From NCBI GenBank assembly GCA_035552735.1, contig DASZKX010000037.1, forward strand, positions 1 to 15,248: a stretch of DNA of 15,248 nt, given 5' to 3'. The stretch comes from VAZQ01 sp035552735. Lineage in GTDB: Bacteria; Pseudomonadota; Alphaproteobacteria; Rhizobiales; Xanthobacteraceae. Below are positions 1 through 6,748 of the stretch, piece by piece. The notes under the pieces were generated by a model, which did not search any database, was not told where the DNA came from, and worked only from the letters and a program-made list of their open reading frames with translations. The translations under genes were made by a program, and so were the position numbers. Each line of letters starts with the position of its first letter. The stretch's first letter is position 1.

Positions 1-1
1 G

Positions 2-340
2 CACCTGCAAGCGCAGGAGGTCCATATCTTCCCGGAGTCGATGCGCGGCACCGGCGAGGGCCATCGGCCGATGGCCGAGCCCGAGCAGAGCATGACCAAT
101 GCCACCGTCGACGGCGTCGCAACCGTGTCAAACGACCGCGAGCTGCATTTGCGCTACGATGGGGGCGAGCAGACCATCGATGTCGGACCGGATGTGCGGG
201 TGGTCGAGCTCGTGCCCGGCGACCGGTCGCTGCTGGTGCCCGGCGCCGCGGTCTCGGTCCGCGGCACGACCGGGCCCGGCGAGGCGGTGACGGCGGTCTC
301 GATCCAGGCGGAGAAGGACGGCGTCAAGCCCCTCCCCTGA
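2..340 (+). CDS. DUF5666-like secreted protein, C-terminal part (5' end outside window)
   Basis: The frame is open from the first complete codon and ends at TGA 338-340, giving the last 112 residues of a longer protein. The visible part starts HLQAQEVHIFPESMRGTGEG and continues with beta-strand-rich sequence (ELHLRYDGGEQTIDV, VRVVELVPGDRSLL, AAVSVRG). The pattern 'EVHIFPE.MRGTGEGHRP' followed by an MTNATV segment is one I associate with DUF5666-like, usually signal-peptide-bearing proteins of Rhizobiales with unknown role. An ATG at 41 exists, but coding sequence clearly continues upstream of it, so it is not the likely start. The gene converges on the DUF3297 gene with 8 bp between stop codons. 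Function is unknown; the family assignment is from memory of the motif and moderately sure. Confidence 0.72.
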   Translation, partial: HLQAQEVHIFPESMRGTGEGHRPMAEPEQSMTNATVDGVATVSNDRELHLRYDGGEQTIDVGPDVRVVELVPGDRSLLVPGAAVSVRGTTGPGEAVTAVSIQAEKDGVKPLP

Positions 341-353
341 CCGCCGGGTCAGG
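336..353. terminator. Bidirectional hairpin over two convergent stop codons
   Basis: A perfect 7-bp stem (CCTGACC / GGTCAGG) closes a 4-nt loop. The left arm contains the TGA of the plus-strand gene (338-340) and the right arm contains the TGA of the minus-strand DUF3297 gene (349-351 on the plus strand). No T-run follows on either side, so it is not a textbook intrinsic terminator. It may block read-through or protect the 3' ends of both transcripts. Confidence 0.5.
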
Positions 354-585
354 TCCTGAAGTAGGGCTCGACCGGCCCCTGCAGCTTGACGGTCATCGGC
401 TTGCCCTTACGGTCGACGGTGTTGCCGACGGTCAGGCGGACCCAGCCTTCGCTGACGCAGTATTCCTGCACGTTGGTCTTCTCGACGCCCTTGAAGCGGA
501 TGCCGATGCCGCGCTCGAGCAGTTGGGCATTGTAGTAGGGGCTGGCGGGGTCGTTCGAGAGGCGGTCCGGAGGCGTGTCGTTCAT
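349..585 (-). CDS. DUF3297 family protein
   Basis: A 78-residue protein beginning MNDTPPDRLSNDPASPYYNA. The segment LERGIGIRFKGVEKTN followed by VQEYCVSEGWVRLTVGNTVDR is the hallmark of DUF3297, a small soluble family found in many Proteobacteria with no known function. Length is normal for the family. I chose the ATG at 585 because family homology starts there; an in-frame upstream extension (to 651) has no family-like sequence. A modest AGGAT ribosome-binding sequence precedes it. It converges on the DUF5666-like gene and lies downstream of the Crp/Fnr gene on the same strand, separated by about 310 bp holding a coding remnant. Confidence 0.85.
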   Translation of the reverse strand: MNDTPPDRLSNDPASPYYNAQLLERGIGIRFKGVEKTNVQEYCVSEGWVRLTVGNTVDRKGKPMTVKLQGPVEPYFRT

Positions 586-688
586 GGCAACGATCCTGCA
601 AGCGAATGAGCATCGGGCGGACTGGATAGCGGCTCCGGGCCGGAATGCCAATTCGGCTGCCGGCGATATTTGTCCCGGCGAGGACCCG

Positions 689-883
689 GGACGAGTGACG
701 CGGCTGATCCGGGGCGCCCTTCGGCAGGTCGGACATGCCGACCGGCAGGCCCTCGAGAAACGCCAGTGCTTCGGCGGTCTTCACCACATCGGCGTATTTC
801 GCGTCCATGTCGCAGAGATTGATGGCGTGGCTCGCCTGCGGGCGATCGAAGCAACCTTCCTCGGCGAGCGCGACGCGGTAATT
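689..883 (-). pseudogene. Coding-like remnant without start or own stop, in frame after the Crp/Fnr stop
   Basis: The roughly 310-bp gap between the DUF3297 and Crp/Fnr genes holds a minus-strand frame with well-formed protein sequence and GC-rich third positions: NYRVALAEEGCFDRPQASHA, then INLCDMDAKYADVV, then KTAEALAFLEGLPVGMSDLP. It sits in the same frame as the Crp/Fnr gene, a few codons after that gene's TGA (896-898). There is no ATG, GTG or TTG in this frame between that stop and the internal ATG at 808. No stop occurs until 407, deep inside DUF3297. The sequence loses protein-like character below about 690. I do not recognise the family. The likeliest reading is the remnant of a small gene that lost both ends; a short gene with an unusual start is the alternative. 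Confidence 0.4.
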
Positions 884-895
884 TAGGCTTCCGGA

Positions 896-1573
896 TCAAT
901 CTCGCGGCGCGATTTCGGGCTTCTCGTGCAGCAGCATATTCAGCAACGATCGGTGAACTTTGATGTCGCCGTTATACTCGATGAGGCCGAGCTGCCGAAA
1001 TTTGTTCATGAAGAAATTGACGTGGGTGCGGGTGGTGCCGATCATCTCGGCCAGCGTTTCCTGATTGATCTTGGGCACGATCGGGTCCGGCCGCTCCTCC
1101 TTGCCGTAGTTCGCCAAAATCAGGAGCAGCCGCGCCAGGCGCTTCTCGGTCGAGTTGAGCAATTGATCGACCAGGTCCTCCTGCACCCGGATGTTGCGCT
1201 CCATGAGGTAGGTGATGAACAGCTCGGCGAACTGCCTGTCATCGTGCAGCGCGCTCACCGTGCTTGCCTTCGCCATCCGCACGAGCACCGTTTCGCTCAA
1301 GGTCTTGAGCGTGCTCAGGCGCAGCGCGTGCCCGGACAGGCATTCCTCGCCGCAGAAGCTGCCGGGCGCCAGTATGGCGACCACGGCCTCCTTGCCGCCT
1401 TCGGATACCACCGTGATCTTCACCCGGCCGGAGCGGAGGTAGAAGACGCAATCCGCGGGATCACCTTGGACATAGACGACCTGATCCTTATGAAATTTTG
1501 CGTCCGACCTGCCGCCGTTCAGCCGGGCGATGATGGTTTCCGGATCCAACGGCCGCTTGCTGGGATAGCTCAC
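896..1573 (-). CDS. Crp/Fnr family transcriptional regulator
   Basis: A 225-residue cytoplasmic DNA-binding regulator. The N-terminal cyclic-nucleotide-binding-type barrel covers about residues 25-115 (VVYVQGDPADCVFYLRSGRV, GKEAVVAILAPGSFCGEECL). A long dimerisation helix follows (about 120-145), then a winged helix-turn-helix at about 168-205 (INQETLAEMIGTTRTHVNFF). I see no N-terminal cysteine cluster like that of FNR, so an iron-sulphur oxygen sensor is unlikely. The recognition helix lacks the E-SR pattern of FNR and resembles a group common in Bradyrhizobium (TTR..VNFFMNKFR.LG.IEYNG). I chose GTG at 1573, which has GGAG 7 nt upstream and fits homologous N-termini (YPSKRPLDP); a GTG at 1657 would add 28 unlikely residues. 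It diverges from a FixJ-type regulator, recalling fixJ-fixK pairs. Ligand and targets are unknown. Confidence 0.88.
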   Translation of the reverse strand: MSYPSKRPLDPETIIARLNGGRSDAKFHKDQVVYVQGDPADCVFYLRSGRVKITVVSEGGKEAVVAILAPGSFCGEECLSGHALRLSTLKTLSETVLVRMAKASTVSALHDDRQFAELFITYLMERNIRVQEDLVDQLLNSTEKRLARLLLILANYGKEERPDPIVPKINQETLAEMIGTTRTHVNFFMNKFRQLGLIEYNGDIKVHRSLLNMLLHEKPEIAPRD

Positions 1574-2026
1574 GCAGGCGCTCCAATCGCGAATGAACAC
1601 TCCCTTACTGGTGGACGCTGGCAACCGGGTGCCGAGGACCACGACCAAAGAGCGCACGAAGGCTCATGTCGGTTCCCGACAGGCAACTTTGGCATAAAAT
1701 GGGACGGCGTTGCCAGCCGTTTCCCAAGATTCCGGTCGGCGAACTATTGCACTGGTGGCAATGGGGACACGCGAACGCGCAAAAGCGGCAAGGCAAGTTG
1801 CCGAGCATAGCCGGGAGCGCTCCGCGGTGGGTGGGGTGTTGCGCCCGCCGGGGGCCACGGCGGCGAGATGGGAGGTGCCGCCTCCGGATGAACACGGAAA
1901 ATCCACGAAGAAGACAGTTTTAATCCGAAGGCGTCTAGTTTTGGACAGCACAACCGTTTGGAGTGGGTAATTGTAGCATACGTGATTCTAGGTACTTTGC
2001 TGGACCCATGCGAAGGGAGGGCGAAA
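1574..2026. other. Divergent intergenic region between Crp/Fnr and FixJ-type genes
   Basis: About 450 bp without a convincing gene. Both divergent promoters must lie here, but I could not place either with confidence. One dyad is visible at 1746-1762 (ATTGC, 7 nt, GCAAT), a possible regulator site for either gene. The usual FNR/FixK sequence TTGAT-N4-ATCAA was not seen. Short open frames in the region lack protein-like composition and ribosome-binding sites. Confidence 0.5.
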
Positions 2027-2029
2027 TTG
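2015..2029 (+). promoter_or_regulatory. Shine-Dalgarno selecting a TTG start
   Basis: GGGAGG lies 6 nt upstream of TTG 2027-2029. It decides the start of the FixJ-type regulator, because the only longer in-frame reading begins at another TTG (1958) with no such site and adds 23 residues before the receiver domain. Confidence 0.7.
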
Positions 2030-2659
2030 AACAAAGATCAGCCCAGCCGCGAAGTTTTCATTGTCGATGATGATCCCACGGTCCTGGATGTGTTGTCCGA
2101 GGTGTTCGCGCAAGCCGGCTACCAGGCCGTCAGCTTCGTCGATGGCGAATCGTTCATGGCCGCGGCGCGGGAGCGGATTCCGGCCTGCGTTATCCTCGAC
2201 ATCTACATGCCGGGGCGCTCCGGACTTGAGATTCTGCAGGACATCGACGCCCCCAACTATCCGGCCCCGATCTTCGTGGCTTCGGGTCGCGGAGATATCC
2301 CGAGCGCGGTCGAGGCGATCAAGAGCGGCGCCTTCGATTTCATCGAGAAACGGCTGGACGCCAGCACCCTGGTGGCGCGCGTGGGCGAAGCCATCCAGGC
2401 CCGGTCGCATTTGCAGCAAAACGGCAACGGTGCGGGCGACGCGGCAATTGGTTTCGCGGGGAGCGACCTCCTGACGCCCCGGGAGCATGAAGTCCTGGCC
2501 CTGATCGCGGCGAGCGCCACCAACAAGGAAGCAGCCCTGCGGCTCGGCATCAGCCAACGGACGGTCGAAATCCATCGCGCCCATATCATGCACAAGCTCG
2601 GCGCCAAGAATTCAGTCGATCTCGCCCGCAAGGTGATGAGGCAAGAGCGCCGGGCGTGA
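2027..2659 (+). CDS. FixJ-type response regulator (REC-LuxR HTH)
   Basis: A 210-residue two-component output regulator. The receiver domain (about 8-125) has the acidic pocket D14-D16 (FIVDDDP), phospho-acceptor D58 (VILDIYMPGRSG), S86 at the Thr/Ser switch position (FVASGRGD) and conserved K108 (FIEKRLD). The residue after K108 is Arg, where this family nearly always has Pro. The C-terminal LuxR/FixJ helix-turn-helix is at about 149-205 (LTPREHEVLALIAASATNKE, LGISQRTVEIHR). Length is typical of FixJ. It is divergent from a Crp/Fnr gene, the class that FixJ proteins commonly control, and lies 235 bp upstream of a PAS hybrid kinase, its probable phosphate source. Targets and signal are unknown; FixJ itself is not claimed. 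Confidence 0.88.
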   Translation: MNKDQPSREVFIVDDDPTVLDVLSEVFAQAGYQAVSFVDGESFMAAARERIPACVILDIYMPGRSGLEILQDIDAPNYPAPIFVASGRGDIPSAVEAIKSGAFDFIEKRLDASTLVARVGEAIQARSHLQQNGNGAGDAAIGFAGSDLLTPREHEVLALIAASATNKEAALRLGISQRTVEIHRAHIMHKLGAKNSVDLARKVMRQERRA

Positions 2660-2693
2660 TCGTCACGTAGGATCTGCAGGCGCGAGCCCTGCC

Positions 2694-2721
2694 GCCGCGG
2701 CAAGACAGCCGCGGCAAGACA
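2694..2721 (+). repeat. 14-bp tandem direct repeat, two copies
   Basis: GCCGCGGCAAGACA occurs twice back to back (2694-2707 and 2708-2721), downstream of the FixJ-type gene. The first copy overlaps a palindrome at 2690-2702 (TGCCGC C GCGGCA), which could form a small hairpin and act as a weak terminator. No T-run follows. Confidence 0.6.
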
Positions 2722-2894
2722 ATGGAGCAGCGCTCGCGGCGTTCACGCGGCATCGCCGCCCCAGATATCGGCAAGTAATAAACGCGCTATATTCCACATA
2801 GTAGTTTGTATTTAACCGGCTGTCGTTCTCCGAAATCTGATCGCAAGCGCAAAGAGAACGGTCTCCGATCCCGGTGGCCGACAGGGTGTGACCA

Positions 2895-4685
2895 ATGACG
2901 CCGTCGAAACAGCTGATCGCCGCGATGATCGGCGTGGCCCTGCTTACCACCGCGCTTGGCGGGGTCGCCCTTGGCGGCACCAGCATGCCGGTCCTGCTGG
3001 CCGGGCTTGCGGTCTGTCCGGTCCTGTCGCTTCTGCTGGGATGGCGCATGGCGGGAAATGCGGCCACCGGGAATCGAATGGCGGCCGAGCTGCGCGACAA
3101 AACCGCCGCGCTCATTGAGGAGAGCGACGTGATCATCGGGATGGCCAAGATCGCCCGCGACATCACGGAGCAGAAGTTCGCCGAGGAGAAGTTCCGCCTG
3201 GCGGTCGAATCCTGCCCGAGCGGCATGCTCATGGTCGATTGCGCCGGCAAGATCGTCATGGTGAACACCGAGATCGAGCGCCTGTTCGGCTATCAGCGCG
3301 ACGAGCTGATCGGCCAGAGCGTCGATATCCTGACGCCGGTGCGGCTGCGCGGGGCGCATGCGCGCCACCGCAGCGGTTTCACCCATCACCCCAAGACCCG
3401 CCACGCCGCCAGCGATCTGTTCGGGTTGCACAAGGACGGAACCGAGTTCCCGGTCGAGGTCGGCCTCAATCCGATCCAGACCCGGGAAGGTCTGCTCGTC
3501 CTCAGCGCCGTCGTCGACATCAGCGAGCGCAAGCGCCTGGAGCGGTTGAAGGACGAATTCGTCTCGACCGTCAGCCACGAGCTGCGCACGCCGCTCACCT
3601 CGATTTCGGGCTCGCTCGGCCTGCTCATCGGCGGCGCCACCGGAAAGCTGCCCGACGCGGCCACGCGTCTGCTCACGATCGCGCAAAGCAACAGCCAAAG
3701 GCTGGTCCGGCTGGTCAATGACATTCTCGACACCGAGAAGATGGAATCCAACCGGATCACCTTCCATTTCGGACCCGTCGAGGCGCGCGCGCTGGTCGAG
3801 CAGGCGATCGAGGCCAATCGCAGCTTCGCCGAGAGCTACGGGGTCCAGGTCCGGATGGATCCGGCGTCGCTCGGCGGCGAGGTGCACGTCGATCCGGATC
3901 GCCTGGTCCAGGTCGCGACCAACCTGCTTTCGAACGCGATCAAGTTTTCTCCGCCGGACGGTGAGGTCTTGGTCTCGGTTCAGCAGCGCACCCATCTGGT
4001 CCGCATCTCGGTGCGCGACCACGGCCCCGGAATCCCGGTCGACTTTCGGGCGCACATGTTCGCCAAATTCGCGCAGGCCGACGCCACCGATGCGCGCCGC
4101 AAAGGCGGCACCGGTCTCGGGCTCAGCATCGTGAAGCAGATCGTCACCCGGCTCGGCGGCACGGTCGACTTCGAGGATGCACCCGGCGGCGGCACCGTGT
4201 TTCACGTGGACCTGGCCGGACGGGCGCAGGTGACCGAAAGGGAGATCGACGGCGACACGGAACCGGGCGCCGCGCGGATATTGCTGTGCGCGGACGATCC
4301 CAACCGGGCGATCGGCGTCCGCGCCGGCCTCCGGCCATTCGGATTCGCCACCGATTTCGCGCATACCCGCACCGCCGCGATCACGCGCGGGACGGCAACG
4401 CTCTATCGGGCCTTTGTGGTCGATCTCGATCTCCCGGACGGCGAAAGCGGCCGCCTGATCCACGATTTGCGCAGCCTCCCGCGCGGGCGCGGCGAGACGC
4501 CGATCATCGGCATGACGGCCGATATCCGGCGCGACCACGCCGGACCGGCGTCATTCGAGCCCGATGGTTGGGTGGACAAGCCGGTGGACCCCGACCGTCT
4601 CGCCCAGATCCTCGAGCAGGCGGGGGCCGCCGACGCCAACGGACATCTCCACATCCTGCATGTCGACGCACAGGAGATTGCATGA
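2895..4685 (+). CDS. Membrane PAS hybrid sensor histidine kinase (HisKA-HATPase-REC)
   Basis: A 596-residue inner-membrane kinase. Two hydrophobic segments lie at about residues 7-27 and 32-50. A PAS domain spans about 98-212 (FRLAVESCPSG, FGYQRDELIG, LHKDGTEFPVEV, VVDISERKR). The HisKA domain follows with phospho-acceptor H228 in VSTVSHELRTPL. The ATPase domain has an N box (NLLSNAIKFS, N343/N347), G1 (DHGPGIP, 375-381) and G2 (GGTGLGLSIV, 404-413). A C-terminal receiver (about 460-578) keeps the acidic pair DD467-468, acceptor D512 (VVDLDLPDG) and K562 (VDKP). Residues 79-98 look like the end of a second, lost PAS domain. The ATG at 2895 has AGGG upstream. The last 4 bp overlap the REC-Hpt gene (ATGA), implying translational coupling. 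The signal is unknown. Confidence 0.9.
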   Translation: MTPSKQLIAAMIGVALLTTALGGVALGGTSMPVLLAGLAVCPVLSLLLGWRMAGNAATGNRMAAELRDKTAALIEESDVIIGMAKIARDITEQKFAEEKFRLAVESCPSGMLMVDCAGKIVMVNTEIERLFGYQRDELIGQSVDILTPVRLRGAHARHRSGFTHHPKTRHAASDLFGLHKDGTEFPVEVGLNPIQTREGLLVLSAVVDISERKRLERLKDEFVSTVSHELRTPLTSISGSLGLLIGGATGKLPDAATRLLTIAQSNSQRLVRLVNDILDTEKMESNRITFHFGPVEARALVEQAIEANRSFAESYGVQVRMDPASLGGEVHVDPDRLVQVATNLLSNAIKFSPPDGEVLVSVQQRTHLVRISVRDHGPGIPVDFRAHMFAKFAQADATDARRKGGTGLGLSIVKQIVTRLGGTVDFEDAPGGGTVFHVDLAGRAQVTEREIDGDTEPGAARILLCADDPNRAIGVRAGLRPFGFATDFAHTRTAAITRGTATLYRAFVVDLDLPDGESGRLIHDLRSLPRGRGETPIIGMTADIRRDHAGPASFEPDGWVDKPVDPDRLAQILEQAGAADANGHLHILHVDAQEIA

Positions 4686-5389
4686 GCGCCATTCGGATCC
4701 TCCATGTCGACGACGAGCCCGACATCCGGGAGATCGTCGAAATGTCGCTCGGCTTGCATGCCGATTTCGAGGTGCGGGCCTGTGCCAACGGCGCCGATGC
4801 GATCGCAGCGGCCGCCGAATGGTCGCCGTCCCTGATCCTCCTCGACGTCATGATGCCGGGCATGGACGGGCCCATGACGCTCACGCATCTGCGCAATAAT
4901 CCGCGCACAGCTGACATCCCGGTCCTGTTCATGACCGCGCGCGCGCAGGCCCGCGAGCTCCAGCAATTCATTGCGATGGGCGCCCAGGGCGTGATCTCCA
5001 AGCCGTTCGATCCGATGACTCTCGCTTTCTCGGTGCGCAGCCATCTGCAGGCGATACGGCTGGAATCCTTGCGGGCCGTGTTCGTGCGCCGCGCCAAGGG
5101 CGACGCCGCCGTGCTGGCCTCTTGTCGCTCCGCGCTGCGCCGGGAAGCCGGCCCCGCGGTCGCCAGCCGGATCAGGGAGATCGCCCACGGCCTCGCGGGC
5201 GCGGCCGGCTTGTTTGGTTTCGATCAGATCAGCAGCGATGCCGCGGCCCTGGAGGAGGTGGTGGTGGCGAGGCTCGGCGGCGGCGGCACATCGCAGGATT
5301 TGACTCGGGCGCTCGACGACCTGATGTCCCGCTTGGAAGGCGGATGGGACACGCCGCGGACCAAGCGCGCGCAATCCGCCCAAGCCTGA
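4682..5389 (+). CDS. REC-Hpt phosphotransfer response regulator
   Basis: A 235-residue protein with no DNA-binding domain. The receiver (about 4-122) has D10-D11 (ILHVDDEPD), acceptor D55 (LILLDVMMPGMDG), T85 (FMTARA) and K107 (VISKPFDP). The C-terminal part (about 140-220) is helical, and IAHGLAGAAGLFGF with H169 matches the Hpt motif AHxLKGxAxxxG, although the usual Lys after the His is Ala here. The start ATG overlaps the kinase stop by 4 bp. As the family works, the protein would take phosphate on D55 and/or pass it through H169 to another receiver, most simply the FixJ-type protein upstream. A perfect hairpin begins at its stop codon. The REC part is certain; the Hpt part is probable. 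Confidence 0.87.
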   Translation: MSAIRILHVDDEPDIREIVEMSLGLHADFEVRACANGADAIAAAAEWSPSLILLDVMMPGMDGPMTLTHLRNNPRTADIPVLFMTARAQARELQQFIAMGAQGVISKPFDPMTLAFSVRSHLQAIRLESLRAVFVRRAKGDAAVLASCRSALRREAGPAVASRIREIAHGLAGAAGLFGFDQISSDAAALEEVVVARLGGGGTSQDLTRALDDLMSRLEGGWDTPRTKRAQSAQA

Positions 5390-5413
5390 CGGCCGGCGCA
5401 CGAGCGGCCGTCA
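5387..5413 (+). terminator. Hairpin starting at the stop codon of the REC-Hpt gene
   Basis: A perfect 9-bp stem (TGACGGCCG / CGGCCGTCA) with a 9-nt loop. The first three bases are the stop codon. No T-run follows, so it may be a Rho-assisted terminator or a 3'-end protector closing the kinase-regulator unit before the solute-binding-protein gene. Confidence 0.5.
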
Positions 5414-5534
5414 CGGTATCACGCGCGTCCCCCCCGCGCGCTCATGCCGCTATCCTTGCCCTTCACGCATCCCTAGAATGGCGCGCTCGTCCTGCCGCAA
5501 CGGCACGGCGGGACGGAAGGTTTGGGAAGGTTTC

Positions 5535-6575
5535 ATGTCCAGGCGCACGCCCTTGTTTGCCTCGTCAGCCGCGGTCGTCGCCTCGCTCTCTCTGGCCTGC
5601 TGCCTCGCGGGCCCGGCGCCCGCCTGGGCGCAGGCCGGTCCCAGTCTCGCCGGCAAGACCGTCCAGATGCTGATCGGTTTCGGGGCGGGCGGCGGCTACG
5701 ACCTGTGGGGCCGTGTGGTCGCCCGCCACATCGGCAAGCATTTGCCCGGCAATCCGACGGTGGTGCCGCAGAACATGCCGGGGGCCGGCAGCTTCGTGGC
5801 CGCCAACAACATCTACAATCTCGCCCCCAAGGACGGCAGCGTGATGGGGATCATCGCGCGTGACGCGGCGCTGGGGCCGATCACCGGCGCCACCGGGGCC
5901 CGCTTCGACCCGACCAAGCTCACCTGGCTCGGTACGCCGACGACCGAGACCAACGTCTGCATCGCGTCCGCGACCGCCAAGGTGAAGACCGTCCAGGACC
6001 TCTACACCACGCAATTGATCGTGGGCGATACCGGCGTCGGCACCGGCACCCACTCCTACCCAAAGGCGCTCAATGCGCTGCTGGGCATGAAGTTCAAGAT
6101 CATCGCCGGGTTTCCGGCGTCCTCCGACGTGTTTCTCGCCATGGAACGCGGCGAGGTCGACGGCATCTGCGAGAGCCTGGACAGCGTCACCGGCAAGCGG
6201 CCGGACTGGATCGCGAACAAGAAGGTCACGATCCTGTTCCAGGGTGGCGCCGCCCCCAACCCGCAGCTCAAGGGCGTGCCGTTCGTGGCCGATCTGGCCC
6301 ACAATCCGGACGACCGGGTGGCGATCGAGTTTCTCTATGCCGGCCAGGGCATCGGCCGGCCGTTCGTGGCGCCGCCCGACATGCCGGCCGACCGCCTGAA
6401 GATGGTGCGCAACGCCTTCCGCGACACCATGCAGGACCCCGAGTTCCTGGAAGATGCCAAGCGCAACATGCTCGATGTGGAGCCCGAGGACGGCGAGCAT
6501 CTCACCGCCTTGATCCAGAGGATCTATGCCACCCCCAAAGCGACCGTGGACAAGATCGGGGACTTGATCAAATAG
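5535..6575 (+). CDS. Tripartite tricarboxylate transporter solute-binding protein (TctC/Bug family)
   Basis: A 346-residue periplasmic binding protein. The signal peptide has an n-region MSRRTP, a hydrophobic core at about 10-26 and an AWA cleavage site near residue 32. The mature part starts with SLAGKTVQMLIGFGAGGGYD, then VVPQNMPGAGSFVAANNIYN and KDGSVMGIIARD, all typical of the Bug fold that captures carboxylates or other small anions. Length is normal (about 320-350). I chose ATG 5535, with GGGAAGG a few bases upstream; a longer frame from 5478 would bury the signal peptide. Neither TctA nor TctB membrane genes lie beside it in this window, so it is an orphan, as is common for this expanded family. 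The ligand cannot be read from the sequence. Confidence 0.9.
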   Translation: MSRRTPLFASSAAVVASLSLACCLAGPAPAWAQAGPSLAGKTVQMLIGFGAGGGYDLWGRVVARHIGKHLPGNPTVVPQNMPGAGSFVAANNIYNLAPKDGSVMGIIARDAALGPITGATGARFDPTKLTWLGTPTTETNVCIASATAKVKTVQDLYTTQLIVGDTGVGTGTHSYPKALNALLGMKFKIIAGFPASSDVFLAMERGEVDGICESLDSVTGKRPDWIANKKVTILFQGGAAPNPQLKGVPFVADLAHNPDDRVAIEFLYAGQGIGRPFVAPPDMPADRLKMVRNAFRDTMQDPEFLEDAKRNMLDVEPEDGEHLTALIQRIYATPKATVDKIGDLIK

Positions 6576-6592
6576 CCGAAAATCCCGGGCCG

Positions 6593-6616
6593 GCGGCCGT
6601 TCTTGCGGCCGTTCTT
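6593..6616 (+). repeat. 12-bp tandem repeat forming a hairpin
   Basis: GCGGCCGTTCTT is present twice in tandem. The self-complementary CGGCCG in each copy (6594-6599 and 6606-6611) can pair to a 6-bp stem with a 6-nt loop, 18 bp after the solute-binding-protein stop. It may serve as a weak terminator; the tail after it is only partly T-rich. Confidence 0.45.
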
Positions 6617-6748
6617 GAACGTTTAACCAGTCAGCACCATATTGGCTCATAGCCGGTTGCGGTCGTGCCATGAGGGCGCGGGCGCCGCGCGGTCGAGGGG
6701 GCGCCGTAAGGGCCTCCGCCAAAGTCGCTTGCAAAGGGCTTTGAAACG

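Noticed and set aside
1680..1700. Possible sigma-54 (-24/-12) promoter near GGCAACTTTGGC
   Set aside because: The GG and GC elements are 10 bp apart; sigma-54 promoters need about 12, and the surrounding consensus is absent.
1746..1762. ATTGC-N7-GCAAT as an FNR/FixK site
   Set aside because: The established site is TTGAT-N4-ATCAA (or close variants); the half-sites and spacing here differ. Kept only as an unassigned dyad.
926..1810. Long plus-strand frame over the Crp/Fnr gene
   Set aside because: The minus-strand frame encodes a complete Crp/Fnr protein with good start; the opposite frame has His/Gln/Arg-rich shadow composition.
2787..4538. Very long open frame antisense to the histidine kinase gene
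   Set aside because: High-GC genes commonly leave the opposite strand free of stops. The kinase frame has every expected motif, while the antisense product is Arg/Asp-rich and matches nothing.
5565..6734. Long antisense frame across the solute-binding-protein gene
   Set aside because: It mirrors a clear TctC-type gene with signal peptide and ribosome-binding site; the antisense protein is low-complexity in Arg, Gly and His.
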